This document shows, piece after piece, positions 46,908-58,999 of a stretch of DNA of 64,000 nt. The position numbers and the translations under genes were made by a program. How positions within the stretch are numbered: position 1 is the stretch's first letter; each line of letters starts with the position of its first letter. The notes beneath the pieces are model-generated. The model did not search any database and had not been told where the DNA came from. It saw only the letters and a program-made list of their open reading frames with translations. This DNA comes from Neopestalotiopsis rosae. Taxonomy: Eukaryota > Ascomycota > Sordariomycetes > Amphisphaeriales > Sporocadaceae. The stretch covers positions 6,448,001 to 6,512,000 of the forward strand of contig JALGAS010000002.1 of assembly GCA_023078685.1 (NCBI GenBank), read 5' to 3'.

Positions 46908-49900
46908 TTGGAGCACTCAGCCGGCAGCCCGCTTGCTTACGCAGCACTTGGGGGAATTCAAGCAACCATTCAACGACAACATTGCCTACGTATGTTCGGT
47001 TCCGTGCGGCCGTGAGCCAGCCCATTGTGCAGTGGTTCCCCGGGGTGAAGAGGATCAATCAGCCCCCTCGCCCAAGCTGAATGCGCCATACATGCACAGG
47101 GTATCAGAATCATGCCCCCTGAGCACCCAGTCTGTACATATTTAGAACACTGTTTAGCTAAGACACTCGAATACACGATGTTGTAACAGAGTTCTTGTTC
47201 CTGAAAAGTTTTATTCGATACGAGAGTCTCTGGGGGAAAGCTCGCTGGCGGCTGATGAAACGCCTTCATGAGGGACACGGGAAACGACCCCATACCATGT
47301 ATCCTCTTTGGCGCCGCAGAGCTGTCAGTCATTCCACCATATTCCCCAAAGAACGTTGAGAGACTTGCGGTAAACAGAATATACGACTGGTCAAATTATC
47401 TACATATGAGCCGCGCACTTCTCAGCGCTAGAGACTATGCAATACTCGTTGCGATTGCACAGAATCTGATCCATCGCTGCAGGTTGTTGCCTCCTCTCCG
47501 CTACTACGGGCGGACCTCTGACCGCCAAATCCCTTTTCCTTGTACACAGCCGTCAGCACGCAAGGCTGGGGGATTCCTGCCAAGGGGAGATCAAGGTCAT
47601 ATCGACAAACATCCCTGGCGTGTGTCGCCCTATATCACCGTGCTCGTATTGGTTTGATTTCAGATATGATGGATGTCTTTTTATTCTCTTACTCGGCATG
47701 ATCATCTCCAAGAACATTAGTCATGGTCACGCAAAATATGGTCTCTCGAGGTTTGCCTGCCAAGTGAGGTTTTTAGTAAGTTAGTCAAGAAAAGGGATTG
47801 GGTTGAACAAGGCGGGAAAAAGAAGCATAAAGTCAGCTGCCAAAACGCCCATGCCGCCGTACCTTGCACGGACGCTTTTGCCCTCACCACCCAGTCAGGT
47901 CCCGGGTTCACAAAAAACTCAAAATGTATGACAGAAAAAAGGGACGATTCACTTTCGTCTGTACAAGGTGAGATGCATTGCGAATCTGTCTTTTGAGCGC
48001 AACCTCATGGCCCCTCCTTCTTTTTCTCCCTGGTACCTTTTTTTTTTTTCTTGGTGTGTAATGTTTTTCCCCTTCTGTCCAAAACCTCTCAGCCTCTTCT
48101 CCGGGCACCCGAGAACTCCGTTCTCGACTAACACAAGCCCTGCCACGCAAGAAGAAGAAAATTGCCCCAAATGCAAGCCAAGCAATCTGACATTAATTTT
48201 TGTTTTTTTCTCTTGTGCTCTTGGGGTTCGGAAGCTCACTGCCAGCCGAGCGCCAACCTAGGCTGAGCTTGCTTGCATCACCCACATACCTTTCTCGCAT
48301 GATGAATATGAGAGTTGACACCCTAAAGACGCGGGACTTTTTTTTTTGTTTGTCGCTGTGCATATTTGCCTCGTGCCAATCTGGTCTACATGGCGAGATG
48401 ATGGCGAAAAAAGAACAATGAGAGAAATGAGATCGCAAGTTCTTTCCCATCCTATGAGGCATATTGGGGTATATTGAGTAATGAAATCGATTTTTTCCTG
48501 CGTCTTTGCTCTTGTTCTCTTCCTCCCTTCCCTCTTCCGGAAGCTGAGCTGTAGTGGGGAGGGGAGTGGGAGGACCCAAGAGAAATGTAATGTGACACAA
48601 AGACTCGCCCACAGTCTATAATGTAGCCTCATCTTGATTCCAGCTCCCAACATACTGGAGCTTCCAACAAACCCGAAATGGGAATAAAATGGAACTGATC
48701 TACTTTGTATGACCATGACGTGCTTTGGACCTGTCTTACTTTCCTCCGTGATGTCTTTTTTTCATTTCTGCGGCTGACAACATGCTACAGGTTTTCCCCG
48801 AGCTGGGGCTGGCTGGCCTTTTCCCCCAAATGCAAGCTGAACTCGATTTGAAAACTCCGGCGCCAGGCGGGCGTGTCTCACTTTTCTCCTCTCTTGTATA
48901 GATAAAGTATCTTTTTTCACATCCGCCTCGCCCGGGAGGGGAGGAGGGAGCCAGGGGTGGTTCCACTCTAAGCCGTGCGCCGCCAACTTCCCATGCCGCG
49001 CCGACTTGGGGCTGGGCTGGAGAGATTTTGAGGAGAAAGGACGGAGAGTTCGGACTAAGGTCTATTTGCCCATTTTTCCATCATGTATTTCTTCCCCCCT
49101 TCTTCGATTTATTTTTTGTTCTGACGAAACGGGGAAAGCAGGGTGACACAAATCTCGAGAAAGAAGATGTGAGATTGAGCCTCGTTTCGGCAGGCTGCAT
49201 AACAAGGCAGCCGGAAATATTTTCTGTTGCATTGTAGTCCGTTGAACAAATCGGCGGCCTTGCCCCCTCAATGACCCCTTTGACTGCGCCGGTCTTTTCG
49301 TCACCGTGTAAGACCGAACTTTTCGGACCTGCTTTTTGCGACGCTTTTTACGCCCCATTCGAATTTCAGCGTCTTGTTTCACACGTCTGTACTGATTTCT
49401 TCTCCCTTCATGTATATTTGGAAATGAGGAATCTCTGCGTTTGACAAGAGGTGATCGCCAAACGCCCGCAGCATGTGTGCCCCGGCTCCCCGATCAAGTA
49501 TCATGGTTGCGATATGCCATCATGATATGCAATCGAGGTATGAGTCAAGCGGGTCGGTCGCCTTGGGCGAAGCGCACGCCTCTGTGTTCTCCTTGGTACT
49601 CTTCCGGGGTTTCGCTCAGAAGATTGCGTGACTATTTTACTTTTTCTTTTTACTTTTATCTGATTGTACATGTTCTTGGTCGATGGGTCACAAGCGCACC
49701 ATAATTGGGCGCGCCCATGGGAAAGGAGAACGGTGCCAAAGTTCGAAATGTATGCAAGGGAACCTGCCCGTGAGACGAAAGTTTTCGGCCAATTGCGCGA
49801 TCGTTGAGAGTCCGTCGGTACGCGCCCGTTGCCCGATTATTGCCTTTGCGGCTCGGTGCAGTTAAGAGATCACTTTTTTTCAGCAGAGACGGGTATCGAC

Positions 49901-50835
49901 AGCAGATAGGGCGGCCATCGTTGCCTGCTTTTCTTTCATAATAATTCCTTTTTTTTTTTCCCTCTCTGCCCATTATGTGGTCTCGAAGAACTGGCAGCGT
50001 CGATCTCTAATGTCGTGTTCGCCTTGGTTGAACCTCGGACCATGGCCACGTGATGCAGGTTTCTTTTTACTTCCAATTTTGTTTCTTGTGCGCGCACCAA
50101 TGCCCCGGCCATAAAGTCATTATTAATTATCATTCTTAACAAAAAGTGATGAGTGTATCGGGTACAGCCATTAGATTATGATTAACTACTAGCCTCTAAT
50201 TATCTCTCGTCTGAGTACGCATAGTCCCCATGCCATTTCGGTGACACTCGTACATCCCCCATGGCCCAGACGACCTGCGCGTCTTCTGCCGTAATCCAAT
50301 GTCTCAAACAAACGATCTTGCACATGGGATCTCGGATGTCACTCGAATGGTAGACTAGAAATGCCAAAAAGCCCCATCTTCACCGGACGAAGAGACGCAG
50401 GTCGTGTCGCACAAGCACGTTTTGGTGTCTTTCTTTTTTTGAGTCTGCCGTGCGCAAACTCGGCCGGGCAGGCCACTTATTCGTGGCATGATGATCTGAT
50501 CATACTAGGGTCTTGGACAGGTGGATTAGAAACATATCTTCCACGTTGACTTGGGCAATGTAACGTGGGTTCTACATTATCAAGGAATCGGCATCTGGAG
50601 TAATCTATACTCACACAAGAATTATAAAAAAAAAAAAAAGAAAGAAAAAAGAGTACGCGTTGAATGAGGCTCGGCGTGTATTGATTAGAAGCGTGAATGG
50701 TGTACCAAACTTCGACGGATATACCCAGAAATCAACCCAAGGTGCAATCGGGCATCGGTGCATGTCCTAATGATTGATCTGAAGCTTGACATGCTAGCCT
50801 GAGAGAGGTACAAGTACCGCTTTCAACACAAGGTT

Positions 50836-51333
50836 TCAGACCATGACCGTCCAAATGTAAGAAATGTCTTCCTCCAATGTTCTGTCCTTCAATGATATGT
50901 CCTCTGCCTTGGAATCCGCCTGTGATCGTAAGTGGCACAGCCTTTTCCTCTTTGACATGATGAGCCAGAGCCAAACGAGAATCGTCATGCAAAACGGGAC
51001 AGCGATACACCAGGTCCAGATCCAGCGACTCCAAGGGCTGGCCCTCAACCTGATGGCGGCCAAGGAGACCATCAGAGCGACGAAGTAGGGGACGCCCAGA
51101 AAGCTGCCCGCCATCCGTATGTCAAAGTCTGGCATGCCAGGGTCGACTTCGGTGAAGACGGTCAGACATTCGGGAATATGTAACATCCTTTGCATCTGAC
51201 GACCCCTTTTGATCACAAGTTCCCGTCGCTGGACGATTAGCTTGTCGACAACAAGGACGACAGCAGTTATCAGACCTCTCAGGATGATCTGTCCACACAC
51301 ATGTGCGCAGAACTCGCCGGCGCACTCGTCCAT
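50836..51333 (-). CDS. Hypothetical small membrane protein
   Basis: Single ORF of 165 aa with ATG in a good context (CAAAATGG). Three hydrophobic segments are visible: LITAVVLVVDKLIV near residue 25, GSFLGVPYFVALMVSLAAI near 80 and WTWCIAVPFCMTILVWLWLI near 110. The last is followed by the basic stop-transfer SKRKR, and the tail is acidic. No family is recognised. It stands alone at the edge of the gene desert. It might be an exon of a larger gene or a chance frame, though the segment pattern speaks for coding. Confidence 0.45.
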   Translation of the reverse strand: MDECAGEFCAHVCGQIILRGLITAVVLVVDKLIVQRRELVIKRGRQMQRMLHIPECLTVFTEVDPGMPDFDIRMAGSFLGVPYFVALMVSLAAIRLRASPWSRWIWTWCIAVPFCMTILVWLWLIMSKRKRLCHLRSQADSKAEDISLKDRTLEEDISYIWTVMV

Positions 51334-52807
51334 TTTGTTGTTCTTTATGGCGGAGTGGTGATAGGAAGTGGTACGAATAGCTTTGATGACGCGGGATTAG
51401 CTCGGATGGCAATGTTGTTGATCTTCTCAGGACTGGAGCGGCCAGATATTAAGTTTGGAAAATCGAGTTCGTGATGATTAGAATGTGGTAGAGGTGTAGG
51501 TAAATCATTCGGGACCGGACTTGGAAGCCTTTATGAGAATTCCGACAGAGTTTTCGCGGGCGCTCTGATGCCATATGGTTTCTCCTTCGTTGTCTGGAAT
51601 GACTGGTGGTTGACAGGCTGTGAAGTCGTCCGTGGCTAGGCAGTCAAGTAGGTATTGTGAAAGCTTACCTACCTCCGGAGCAAACACCCTTCAGGGTGGT
51701 AGGGTGCACCCGATGCATCGATCCGCCAAACCGACGACATCCCGATGTGAAAAAAATGAAAATGAACCCCCAAATTCCAACCCCGAATTCTGAATAGGTT
51801 TGCGAGTATAGCCATACCTTCACTGCTTCATTCTTTGGTAGCCCTCATCTATTATTTTAGGTGGACATCAATTTCTTCGTGTCTTTGACTTTATGAAAGT
51901 CCCCTGAAAGCGTCGAACGCAATCGTACTTTTACCTTGTTCTGTAATGAATGTAGCCGTCGATGCTTTCCGCCCGCGAACGACGAAGAGAATTGCATGCA
52001 AGCGTTTTGATCCTTTTGTCTACATAGCAATGGTATCTACAACATGTATATATGAAAGCTACGATGCACGTCTGCATAGCAAGTTCAGCCAACTGGCTTT
52101 GTAGTTCAATATAACAGTGCAAGAACGCCTCTTCATGTGTTCCTGCTTTCGACTCGAAAGGTTCGCGCGACAAGAAAGTCCGATGCGCACGACGACCGGA
52201 GTCATCTGTTGTTGTGTGGGAAGTCTACAGCTAGAAATATAAGAACGGTTTCATGGTCATTTCCCTCGAGCCATTCGTTACCTCGCAACCATGAATTTGA
52301 GGGCAAGGTTTCACTTTCAAATCCAGCTCTCTGGGGTTTATGCAGGTGCATGCTGTTCCGTCAGGCAGAAGGTGCTTCTCAAGAGCTCAAGATGATTTCT
52401 TCTCACTGACGACCTATTGTCCTTTCCCATTTCCTTGACTTATGACGACGTGCTGTTACGATAGTTCCTTCAGCAATTTTGAATGCATTCGCAGGCTTTA
52501 TCAAAGAACCGTGTCCCGGCCCCAACTCTCTCCTCCTTTTCTTCTTCTTTCTTTTCTCTCCATCACGTTTCTCTCCATCACGTTGCTCTCCATTACGTTT
52601 CTCTCCATCACATTTGGTGGTCGAAGAATCTGTTATTCTCCTAGCGAAATATCATATTCTCCATATCCTATTCTACAAGCGAACATGTCTTTCTTGACAT
52701 CTCTTTTCTGGAGCCTTGCCCAATTTTGTACCACCTTGCCCTAACGGCAGGCCCGCCATTTGTTCTCCGGAAGCTTCTTTTGAAGTTTGCGATGCCCGGC
52801 GATCTAG
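51334..52807. other. Intergenic region between two small genes
   Basis: About 1.5 kb with no supported gene. It contains TAGGTA/TACCTACC words near 51650-51675 and the 15-bp tandem repeat at 52555. A short ORF from 52685 (MSFLTSLFWS) might be an upstream exon of the next gene, but no clean splice joins them. Confidence 0.4.
52555..52614. repeat. 15-bp tandem repeat, four copies
   Basis: Unit TCTCTCCATCACGTT in four adjacent copies; the third and fourth carry point changes. It lies 194 bp before the small membrane gene at 52808. Confidence 0.92.
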
Positions 52808-53342
52808 ATGGTTCGGGAGCCACTAGACCAATGGCGCATCCGCTTTGTCGGATACTTTCTCTCTGGACTGCTCGGTGTCGGTCTACTGGCCTGGGTGGAT
52901 ACAGCGAAGCCTTCAGTCGTCCGACTGACAGTACTTGCACTTGAGGTCATGGCAAACAGTGTTCAACACTGAGACTACGTGTCACAATTTTTGGAACCTT
53001 TATCCTCCATAGCCTTCGGTTTGGATATGAGTTCCTGGTCCTACATTATTGCCAGCATCTCTTGGCCTATCGTATTATTTGGATATTGCCTGATGGGCAG
53101 TTTGTGGATTGAAGTCCTGGCGCTTCTACGGTACGTTTGATCCCTGCCTGAACTCTGATGGCCGCGACTAACATGCGACCAGAAATGAATTTCCCCGCCG
53201 ACATCCGCCATTCGCAAGGACCAAAATCACGATACAACAATACGACTTGAACCGAAGAGAGACGCGAGAAATGAGCACTAGAATCCTCTTGGCTGCATTG
53301 CGCGCCATCGGGCAGAGCGTTGAGACTCGATTGGCTGCATGA
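52808..53342 (+). CDS. Putative small membrane protein, three short exons
   Basis: Reconstructed by eye from three exons: 52808-52958, 53013-53130 and 53183-53342. The introns are 54 bp (GTGTTC...CATAG) and 52 bp (GTACGT...ACCAG, with a CTAAC branch site 13 bp before the acceptor). The total of 429 nt is in frame, 142 aa. The product starts MVREPLDQWRIRFVGY and has hydrophobic segments FVGYFLSGLLGVGLLAWV, a second LTVLALEVMA stretch, and IIASISWPIVLFGYCLMGSL. It ends with a basic, soluble tail (NEFPRRHPPFARTKI ... SVETRLAA). No family recognised. An in-frame stop directly precedes the ATG. The first donor is weak, so the 5' structure may differ. Confidence 0.5.
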
Positions 53343-54480
53343 AATCGTTTTTCTTTCTCTTTTTTCATTATTGGGGAGAAGGTCGTTGATGATCAGCTCA
53401 TTACAATTTTGTGTCGCTGTCAGGTTATCTTAAATTGTGGTGCGGTAAGGCAAGGGACCTTGTTTGAGAATGTGATTGGTGATGGATGGTGACGGACCAG
53501 ACCACCGACGGTATATAGTGGGCAGGGCAGCATGTCTTCTTCTGACGACTATATGAATACAAGATCGTTCTCGAATTGATTCTATCGACCCTATGATAAA
53601 GGTTATTGGGGAGTGGGGTCACATAATGCGCATAAACAGATCCCGCATCGCGGAGCGGGAGACGCACATAATGTCTCCAGGGTACCAAGATATGCTTGGA
53701 TACTGGGGGAAAGAGTCTAATGTGATACACGAAGGACTTGGACCATGATAGTTGCTAGACTAAGGCTGACTATTCTCGATCAAATCAAATGTCATCCAAG
53801 AGAGCCTGTGCAAAAAGTCTGGTTATCATTAGATCAATCTTGGACTTTGATACAGGACATTTTCAGCATCCATTACTCCTACAGCTATGAAAACAACTTT
53901 GAATGTATTGTCGTTGAAGACGTTCTCTGAGCACATACGACCATAGCTCTTAGAGAACTCGGCATCCCGTCCGCTCTGCCCTAGATAAACTGAGAAGCGC
54001 CGGATTAGTACTCAGATCGGTGACGGCTGGGGAATCCCCGGTGTTGTATGTCTTTTTCTTTTCTTTTTATCTGTCGGCCAGATTATCCACTCCATATAAT
54101 TAGGTGACTCCACATACACCCGAATTGCACTGCACCTGTCGCAGCTAGGGAGGCAAAAGCTTGAGTCTAACCATCGCTGCAAACGCAAGGAGCGAGCGCA
54201 AGAGCCAGCAACATCAGAGTCCAATCAATATTGCTTCGGTCGTTGCAACAATCGATGGTTCGATACAATAGGGAAAACATCAAACAAACACACTCGAAGG
54301 GCAAAACAAGTACTGAGAACCGGACCTCGATAAACGCGTTCCCAGTGGCAGAAAGTCTGGATGAAGGGCGAGGAACTGAGATCCATCAAGGCATACTATA
54401 AAGAACCTGGCATTTCCCGAGAAGGAAACAGCAGTAAATTCTACCCAACCTACCTTTTCACGATAATATACTGACCAAGG
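53343..54480. other. Intergenic region with repeat copy A
   Basis: No supported gene. It contains repeat copy A at 53606-53715, paired with copy B at 54724. Confidence 0.4.
53606..53715 (+). repeat. Diverged direct repeat, copy A
   Basis: About 110 bp aligning by eye with 54724-54827 in the same orientation, through blocks such as TTGGGGA, AATGCG, GATCC-GCA-CGCG, GAGACGC and GGGTACC-like ends. Most differences look like transitions. Possible remnant terminal repeats of a small element. Confidence 0.6.
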
Positions 54481-54672
54481 AAAACTGTATGCACAAAAAT
54501 AAAAAACAAGTGCACGGAAAAAATAAAAGAGATCAATTAATTCAAAATAAATAAAAATTCATTTCCAAATGAAGCAGTCTTCTTTTATCCTTTTTAAATT
54601 ATATTCAAAAAATAACAATAAAATGATATAAACAATAAATATTAAAGAAAAATGTAAATTGATATAATATTC
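54481..54672. other. AT-rich island
   Basis: About 190 bp of very AT-rich sequence with many AATAAA-like words, sharply different from its surroundings. It lies just before repeat copy B. Noncoding. Confidence 0.7.
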
Positions 54673-54723
54673 GTCCGCAGCCTTTTGCTTAGCCCTTGTA
54701 TTAAGTGCTCAATAATTAAGTTT

Positions 54724-54827
54724 TTGGGGATTGAGCCATGCAATGCGACTAAATGGATCCTGCACCGCGAAGCAAGAGACGCCAAGAATATTTCCGGGAA
54801 TAAGAGTTATCCTCGGGTACCGGGAAG
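54724..54827 (+). repeat. Diverged direct repeat, copy B
   Basis: Second copy of the repeat at 53606-53715, about 1.1 kb downstream, with mostly transition differences (for example GCGGAGCGGGAG against GCGAAGCAAGAG). Confidence 0.6.
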
Positions 54828-57288
54828 GTAACGAATGCGTTTTCCAGGGACAACGTCTACCTTGCTATAGAGATGGTGATAGCTGGCGGCCAATGATCTC
54901 CATCATTATGGAGGGGGATGGACAATGGGTTTAAATTCTCGGCCGAGTTGGGGCGTTTCTATACTTGTACATATTCTCCGACAGTCAGTCACTGCATTCA
55001 TGCACTGCACACAGATATGCGTGTCTGTATATGCATGTCAAGAGTAACCTACCAATGGTATTCCCGACATAAGGATCAAGACGGCTTTGACGGAAAAGCC
55101 CAGCACTGGAAGCCAAGTTCCCCTCGAGCGGGCATGTCTTTCCGATGCCATTTCCCCCCTCATATATATATATATTGTCGAGCTTCTGGTGTGCTGGTAT
55201 ACTTGCATGTATGCTTCCTGCATCCTTCTCGGCATGCCCCTGCTCCCCTGCGAAGATCCTATAGACGGGCAAGGCAGGCCGGAATCGTCTTTTTCTGGAG
55301 GGCAGGGAGGGAGCAAGAACCTCATGAATGGGGGATGATGCATCATGGTGGGAACACAATACTGCAGGTATACAACCCCAGTCGTCTGGATTTTCTTGTC
55401 TCCTCGGACCCGGCAACGCGGATCCTACCCCAGGACCAAACAACGAAATCCTTCACAGGTGTGTGGAGAGAGAGACAGAGGAAGAGAAAAAAAAAAGCAC
55501 CACTTTGGAGTACATACACGATGCATAATGCAAAAGCAAGCCCCTGGTCCTGCATTGCATGAATCTTCCCACAAACTTGCAGGCACTGACAGGTTTCGAT
55601 GACATGATGAGGGGCAAAAAAGAAAGTGACAAAGGGAAAGCCCGATTGGGGAAGAGCGGATGGAGAGGAAGAAACAGAAGAGACACTGATGAGAGAGGAT
55701 CAGAAAAGCTGTATGCATGATTCGCTTGACGCGGTAAATATACACGTTCTGCACAGCAGGGTGCCACCGCTCTTCTCCCTTGCTCCAAGGCAAAGGGGCG
55801 TTGTTGAACACCTTCCAAAATATCTCGATGCACCGTTCCGGGTCGGTTTGGTCGTTGTAAAAAAAAAAAAGAGCAAGGGTCAGAGAAAAAGATCGGCACC
55901 AAGACACTTTCGCCGGGTTTCCCTAGAGAAATGGTACCATTCACCTGCTCTAGAGTTTGTGACCATGCGGTTAGGTGTAGGATATGTCGGTTGTGTAATT
56001 CTCCTACGAGTACAACTTTTGGATAAGGGAGTCGATATGTCCGTCCTTCTTTGCATGGTTTGTGGATATGATCTGGATTGCCCAGGGCGAGGACTTTGAG
56101 ACTGAAATCAACGGGATGCTTTGTCTCGGCAAGTCGGAAACAAAAAGTATGTTTTGACTTGACAGCATGCAATGCACGAAGAAAGAAAGCAATGCGCGCA
56201 AATCAACAGTGGTGTGTACATGTGAAAAGCGTTTCTCGTCCACCCTCAAGGGGGGAGTACAACTATGAGTGTCGAATAAGGTGTGGCTTGTGGTGCTTCT
56301 CGGCTTGATTGCGGGCATACCTCCAATCTTTCCGTCGGGTCAGATGATTTGGACGGTATCTTGTTCCCGAAGAAGAAAGAAAAAAAAAAGGGAAGAGGAA
56401 GAAGAAAGCAGTCCTAGTTAAAACTTACCCAAACATGAAGCATCAAATTGTGGTAGGGATCTCCTTGTACGAACTTCTCGCAAGGAGCGTAATCCCGAAG
56501 GTTAACTGTTCACGCCAACGGAGATGAAGCTTCCGGCTATAAGGCACTGGAGCTTCAGATTAGCTTCCATGTGCATCATGTCGAATGCCTTTGCATCTAC
56601 TTGTGTCAGAGTAAAGGAACTGGGAAAATAGGGGAAGAAGAACATGTTTCAGGAAATAAGAGGAGTGCATGAATTGATGCTTGAAGGAGTTATGTCCGTG
56701 GGTGTTATGAAGCTTGACCGTTTGTCACTTATCGAGTGAGTGCCCGTCTATCGAAATTGTGTATTTGAATGTAAAGTGACGACCCGAATCGTGGGCATAT
56801 ATAAGATGTCACAATGACGAAAACCATTAGCTCTCGCTCAATGAAAAGTTCTTTCCATATCGGATCCTATCCTCCAGGTGTGGTGTCGAACAGCAATGCA
56901 TGAAGACCTATTAAAGTTCTATGAGTTGATTGTTTTCACCAGAAGCCGTGATCATCAAGACCAAGCAAGCCGAGGGCCAAGAGTGGCGGACAGGTGGATA
57001 TTTTCAAGTCAATATCTCTTGAGATTAAGTTCCGAGGTGCTATTGTTCTGTACTCCTAGTCACTGAATCAAAATCCAAGCCCAAAGCATTCCATTCAGCT
57101 CTGAATATCCGGCCACTAACCTGATCCTATGAGGCCCAATAATGTGTCCTCGGCACTCCGGCCGAAACATACCAAGTCTGAACGCCCGGACTATGCGATA
57201 TGGTATATTTGAAAAGAAGCCAAACCAGGCGCAATAGAAAAATAAAGAGGTTAATAATCCGGTATCATTATATATCATACAAATCAAC
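54828..57288. other. Intergenic region with overlapping chance ORFs
   Basis: About 2.5 kb. Long overlapping frames occur on both strands (plus 54918-55562, minus 55453-56172), but they cross homopolymer A and T runs and an ATATAT tract near 55161, and carry no domains. The right end should contain the PFA3 3' UTR. No gene is supported. Confidence 0.45.
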
Positions 57289-58999
57289 TCAGTCCACTTC
57301 GTCGTCGTGTTGTGATGCTCCGCTAGTTGGCGATAGACTCGAATTCGTAGGTTTTCGTAGTAGGCCGCTAGCGCCACTTCTCGCCCATGCGCCGTTGGTA
57401 ACGACATTCATGGCCCGGTGTTCTTTTGTGTCTTGTTCCTCATCGCTGCTGGTATCAAAGTCGTCCTCAATATCGGCACCGTATGGACTCAATTTCCTCA
57501 TTGGAAATGAGCTAGCCGGCTCATCAGCATACAGATTAGGATCCCTTCCGAGCACTCTATCAGCCTTGGACGGGGTTTTCCTACCAGTCGAAACTGTCGG
57601 TGAGGCGAGATATTGCCGGGTCACACCGTGTTGCTCTGGGCCATAATCTTGGTTTCGAATGAAACTTGGTGATTCGGCGCCCCATCCTGCTGCTTGCTCC
57701 CGCTGTCTCTGCTCTTCTCGGTCGCGAGCGATCTTTTCTCGGGCCTCGAGCCACTTTGGACTCGCTTCCCAGGACCATCCGTCGCCTGTTGTATTCATGA
57801 TAGGCAGTGCCCAAAGAAGAGCCGAAGGTCCAAATAGATGAAGCAGGTTCCTTTTGGCGCCAAGATCAAATGCACTTGGAAGCTTGTCCGAATCTTGCTC
57901 ATCCAGATATTCGTCGTATCGTTGCCTCGCCCGTTGCCTCTCAATATCCTCGAATGACATGTGATTGTTGTTTTGTCGGAGTCGATCGTGTCCGCCGTCC
58001 ATGCTTACCCTGACTTCCCCCTCCTCTGGTCGCGTGACGCCGGGAATGGCATTTTGGTGTATGTCCAGTAGCTGCTGACCATACTTGGGCAATGCATAAC
58101 CCTCACCATTGTGTTGCGCGTTGTAGGTGTTGTGCATTTGTTTTCGCAGGGGCGACAAGTATCGAGTCTTTTCGAGGCACTCAATGGTCGTCTGGCCTCT
58201 GCTGGCTAGTAAGATGTGCCAGCTACAGAAAGCGCCGACTACTAAGCCAATGATGCCGGATATGACGGCTAGCATAATGTAATTGACAGGCATAAAGGTC
58301 TGAACGTATTGCGTCTCGGCCACCAACTCGTTATAGACCCATGAACCCGAAACGGCAAAGCTGTAGAAACAGAAGAACGTAGTGTAAATGAGAAACAGCA
58401 GAAAAGCCTTGTGGTTGTGCAGGCCAATGCAAGTGGCGAGCCATGGGCAGTGGTGGTCCATCTTCAAGACACATCTCTTACACGTGCTGCAGTGGTGGGC
58501 GCGGTCGGGTTTCCTGGCCTGACATTTTTTGCAAAAGCGCAGCTCACCATTTGACTTGACGGTGAAGGAGGTGGCATTCGGAGCGGCGTTCGTGGGAAGA
58601 GTCGAGTAGCCATAGGCGTTGGTGGTGCTGCCGGGATCGGTGAAGACAGCCGTCGTGTAGCACCAGTTTAGTAGAAGATACAGCAAAACTCCGCCTATCG
58701 ATGATTTGTTTCCTGAACATTCCAAGCACAAGGTCAGCAATCCGGTAATGATGGAACACCAAGGAGTGTTGGGAGAGGCCATAGAAGCAGCGCAGCGCAG
58801 CATATGGCAGCACACAGTATAGTAGGAGGATCATCCAAGACCTACCTATCCATTGACTTGATTTTGGTTTACTGTTACCAATATTGACGACAACCCAGAC
58901 AGCCCATGTTGTCAAGCCGTATACAAATGCTAGCGGGAAGTAGGTGATGCAGGAGCAGCAATAACGCTCGATTCTGCGAGCCCATCGGCGGGCGGCCAT
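57289..58999 (-). CDS. PFA3: Palmitoyltransferase PFA3 (DHHC type)
   Basis: Integral membrane S-acyltransferase of 525 aa; in yeast the family member acts on the vacuolar membrane (Vac8). Two exons: 58999-58846 (MAARRWARRIERYCC) and 58712-57289. The 133-bp intron (58713-58845, GTAGGT...TTCAG) was chosen because it restores the WIG-xxSSI-GGVLLYLLLN join seen in the family. A nearer acceptor in the same intron would delete five residues. The zinc/catalytic domain has CKKCQARKPDRAHHC, CKRCVLKMDHHCPWLATC (DHHC near residue 137) and GLHNHKAFLLFLIYT, with two membrane spans on each side. The TTxE-like motif is TTIECLEKTRYLSPLRK. The C-terminal half is charged and disordered. An upstream in-frame ATG at 59176 is less likely. 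Confidence 0.93.

Larger units (their letters stand above)
33761..50835. other. Gene desert of about 17 kb
   Basis: No ORF here shows a recognisable domain or spliceable family pattern. The longest ones (39512-40057 plus, 181 codons; 43798-44358 minus, 186 codons) look like chance reading frames, and each overlaps other frames. Base composition appears balanced, not the extreme AT bias of heavily RIP-mutated DNA. The region has many simple repeats, poly(T) runs of ten or more near 48040, 48340 and 49950, and numerous TAGGTA/TACCTA words. Contents could include noncoding RNAs or decayed elements, which cannot be judged by eye. Confidence 0.5.

Noticed and set aside
54918..56172. Overlapping 214- and 239-codon ORFs on opposite strands
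   Set aside because: They run through poly(A)/poly(T) tracts and an AT dinucleotide tract and show no domain.
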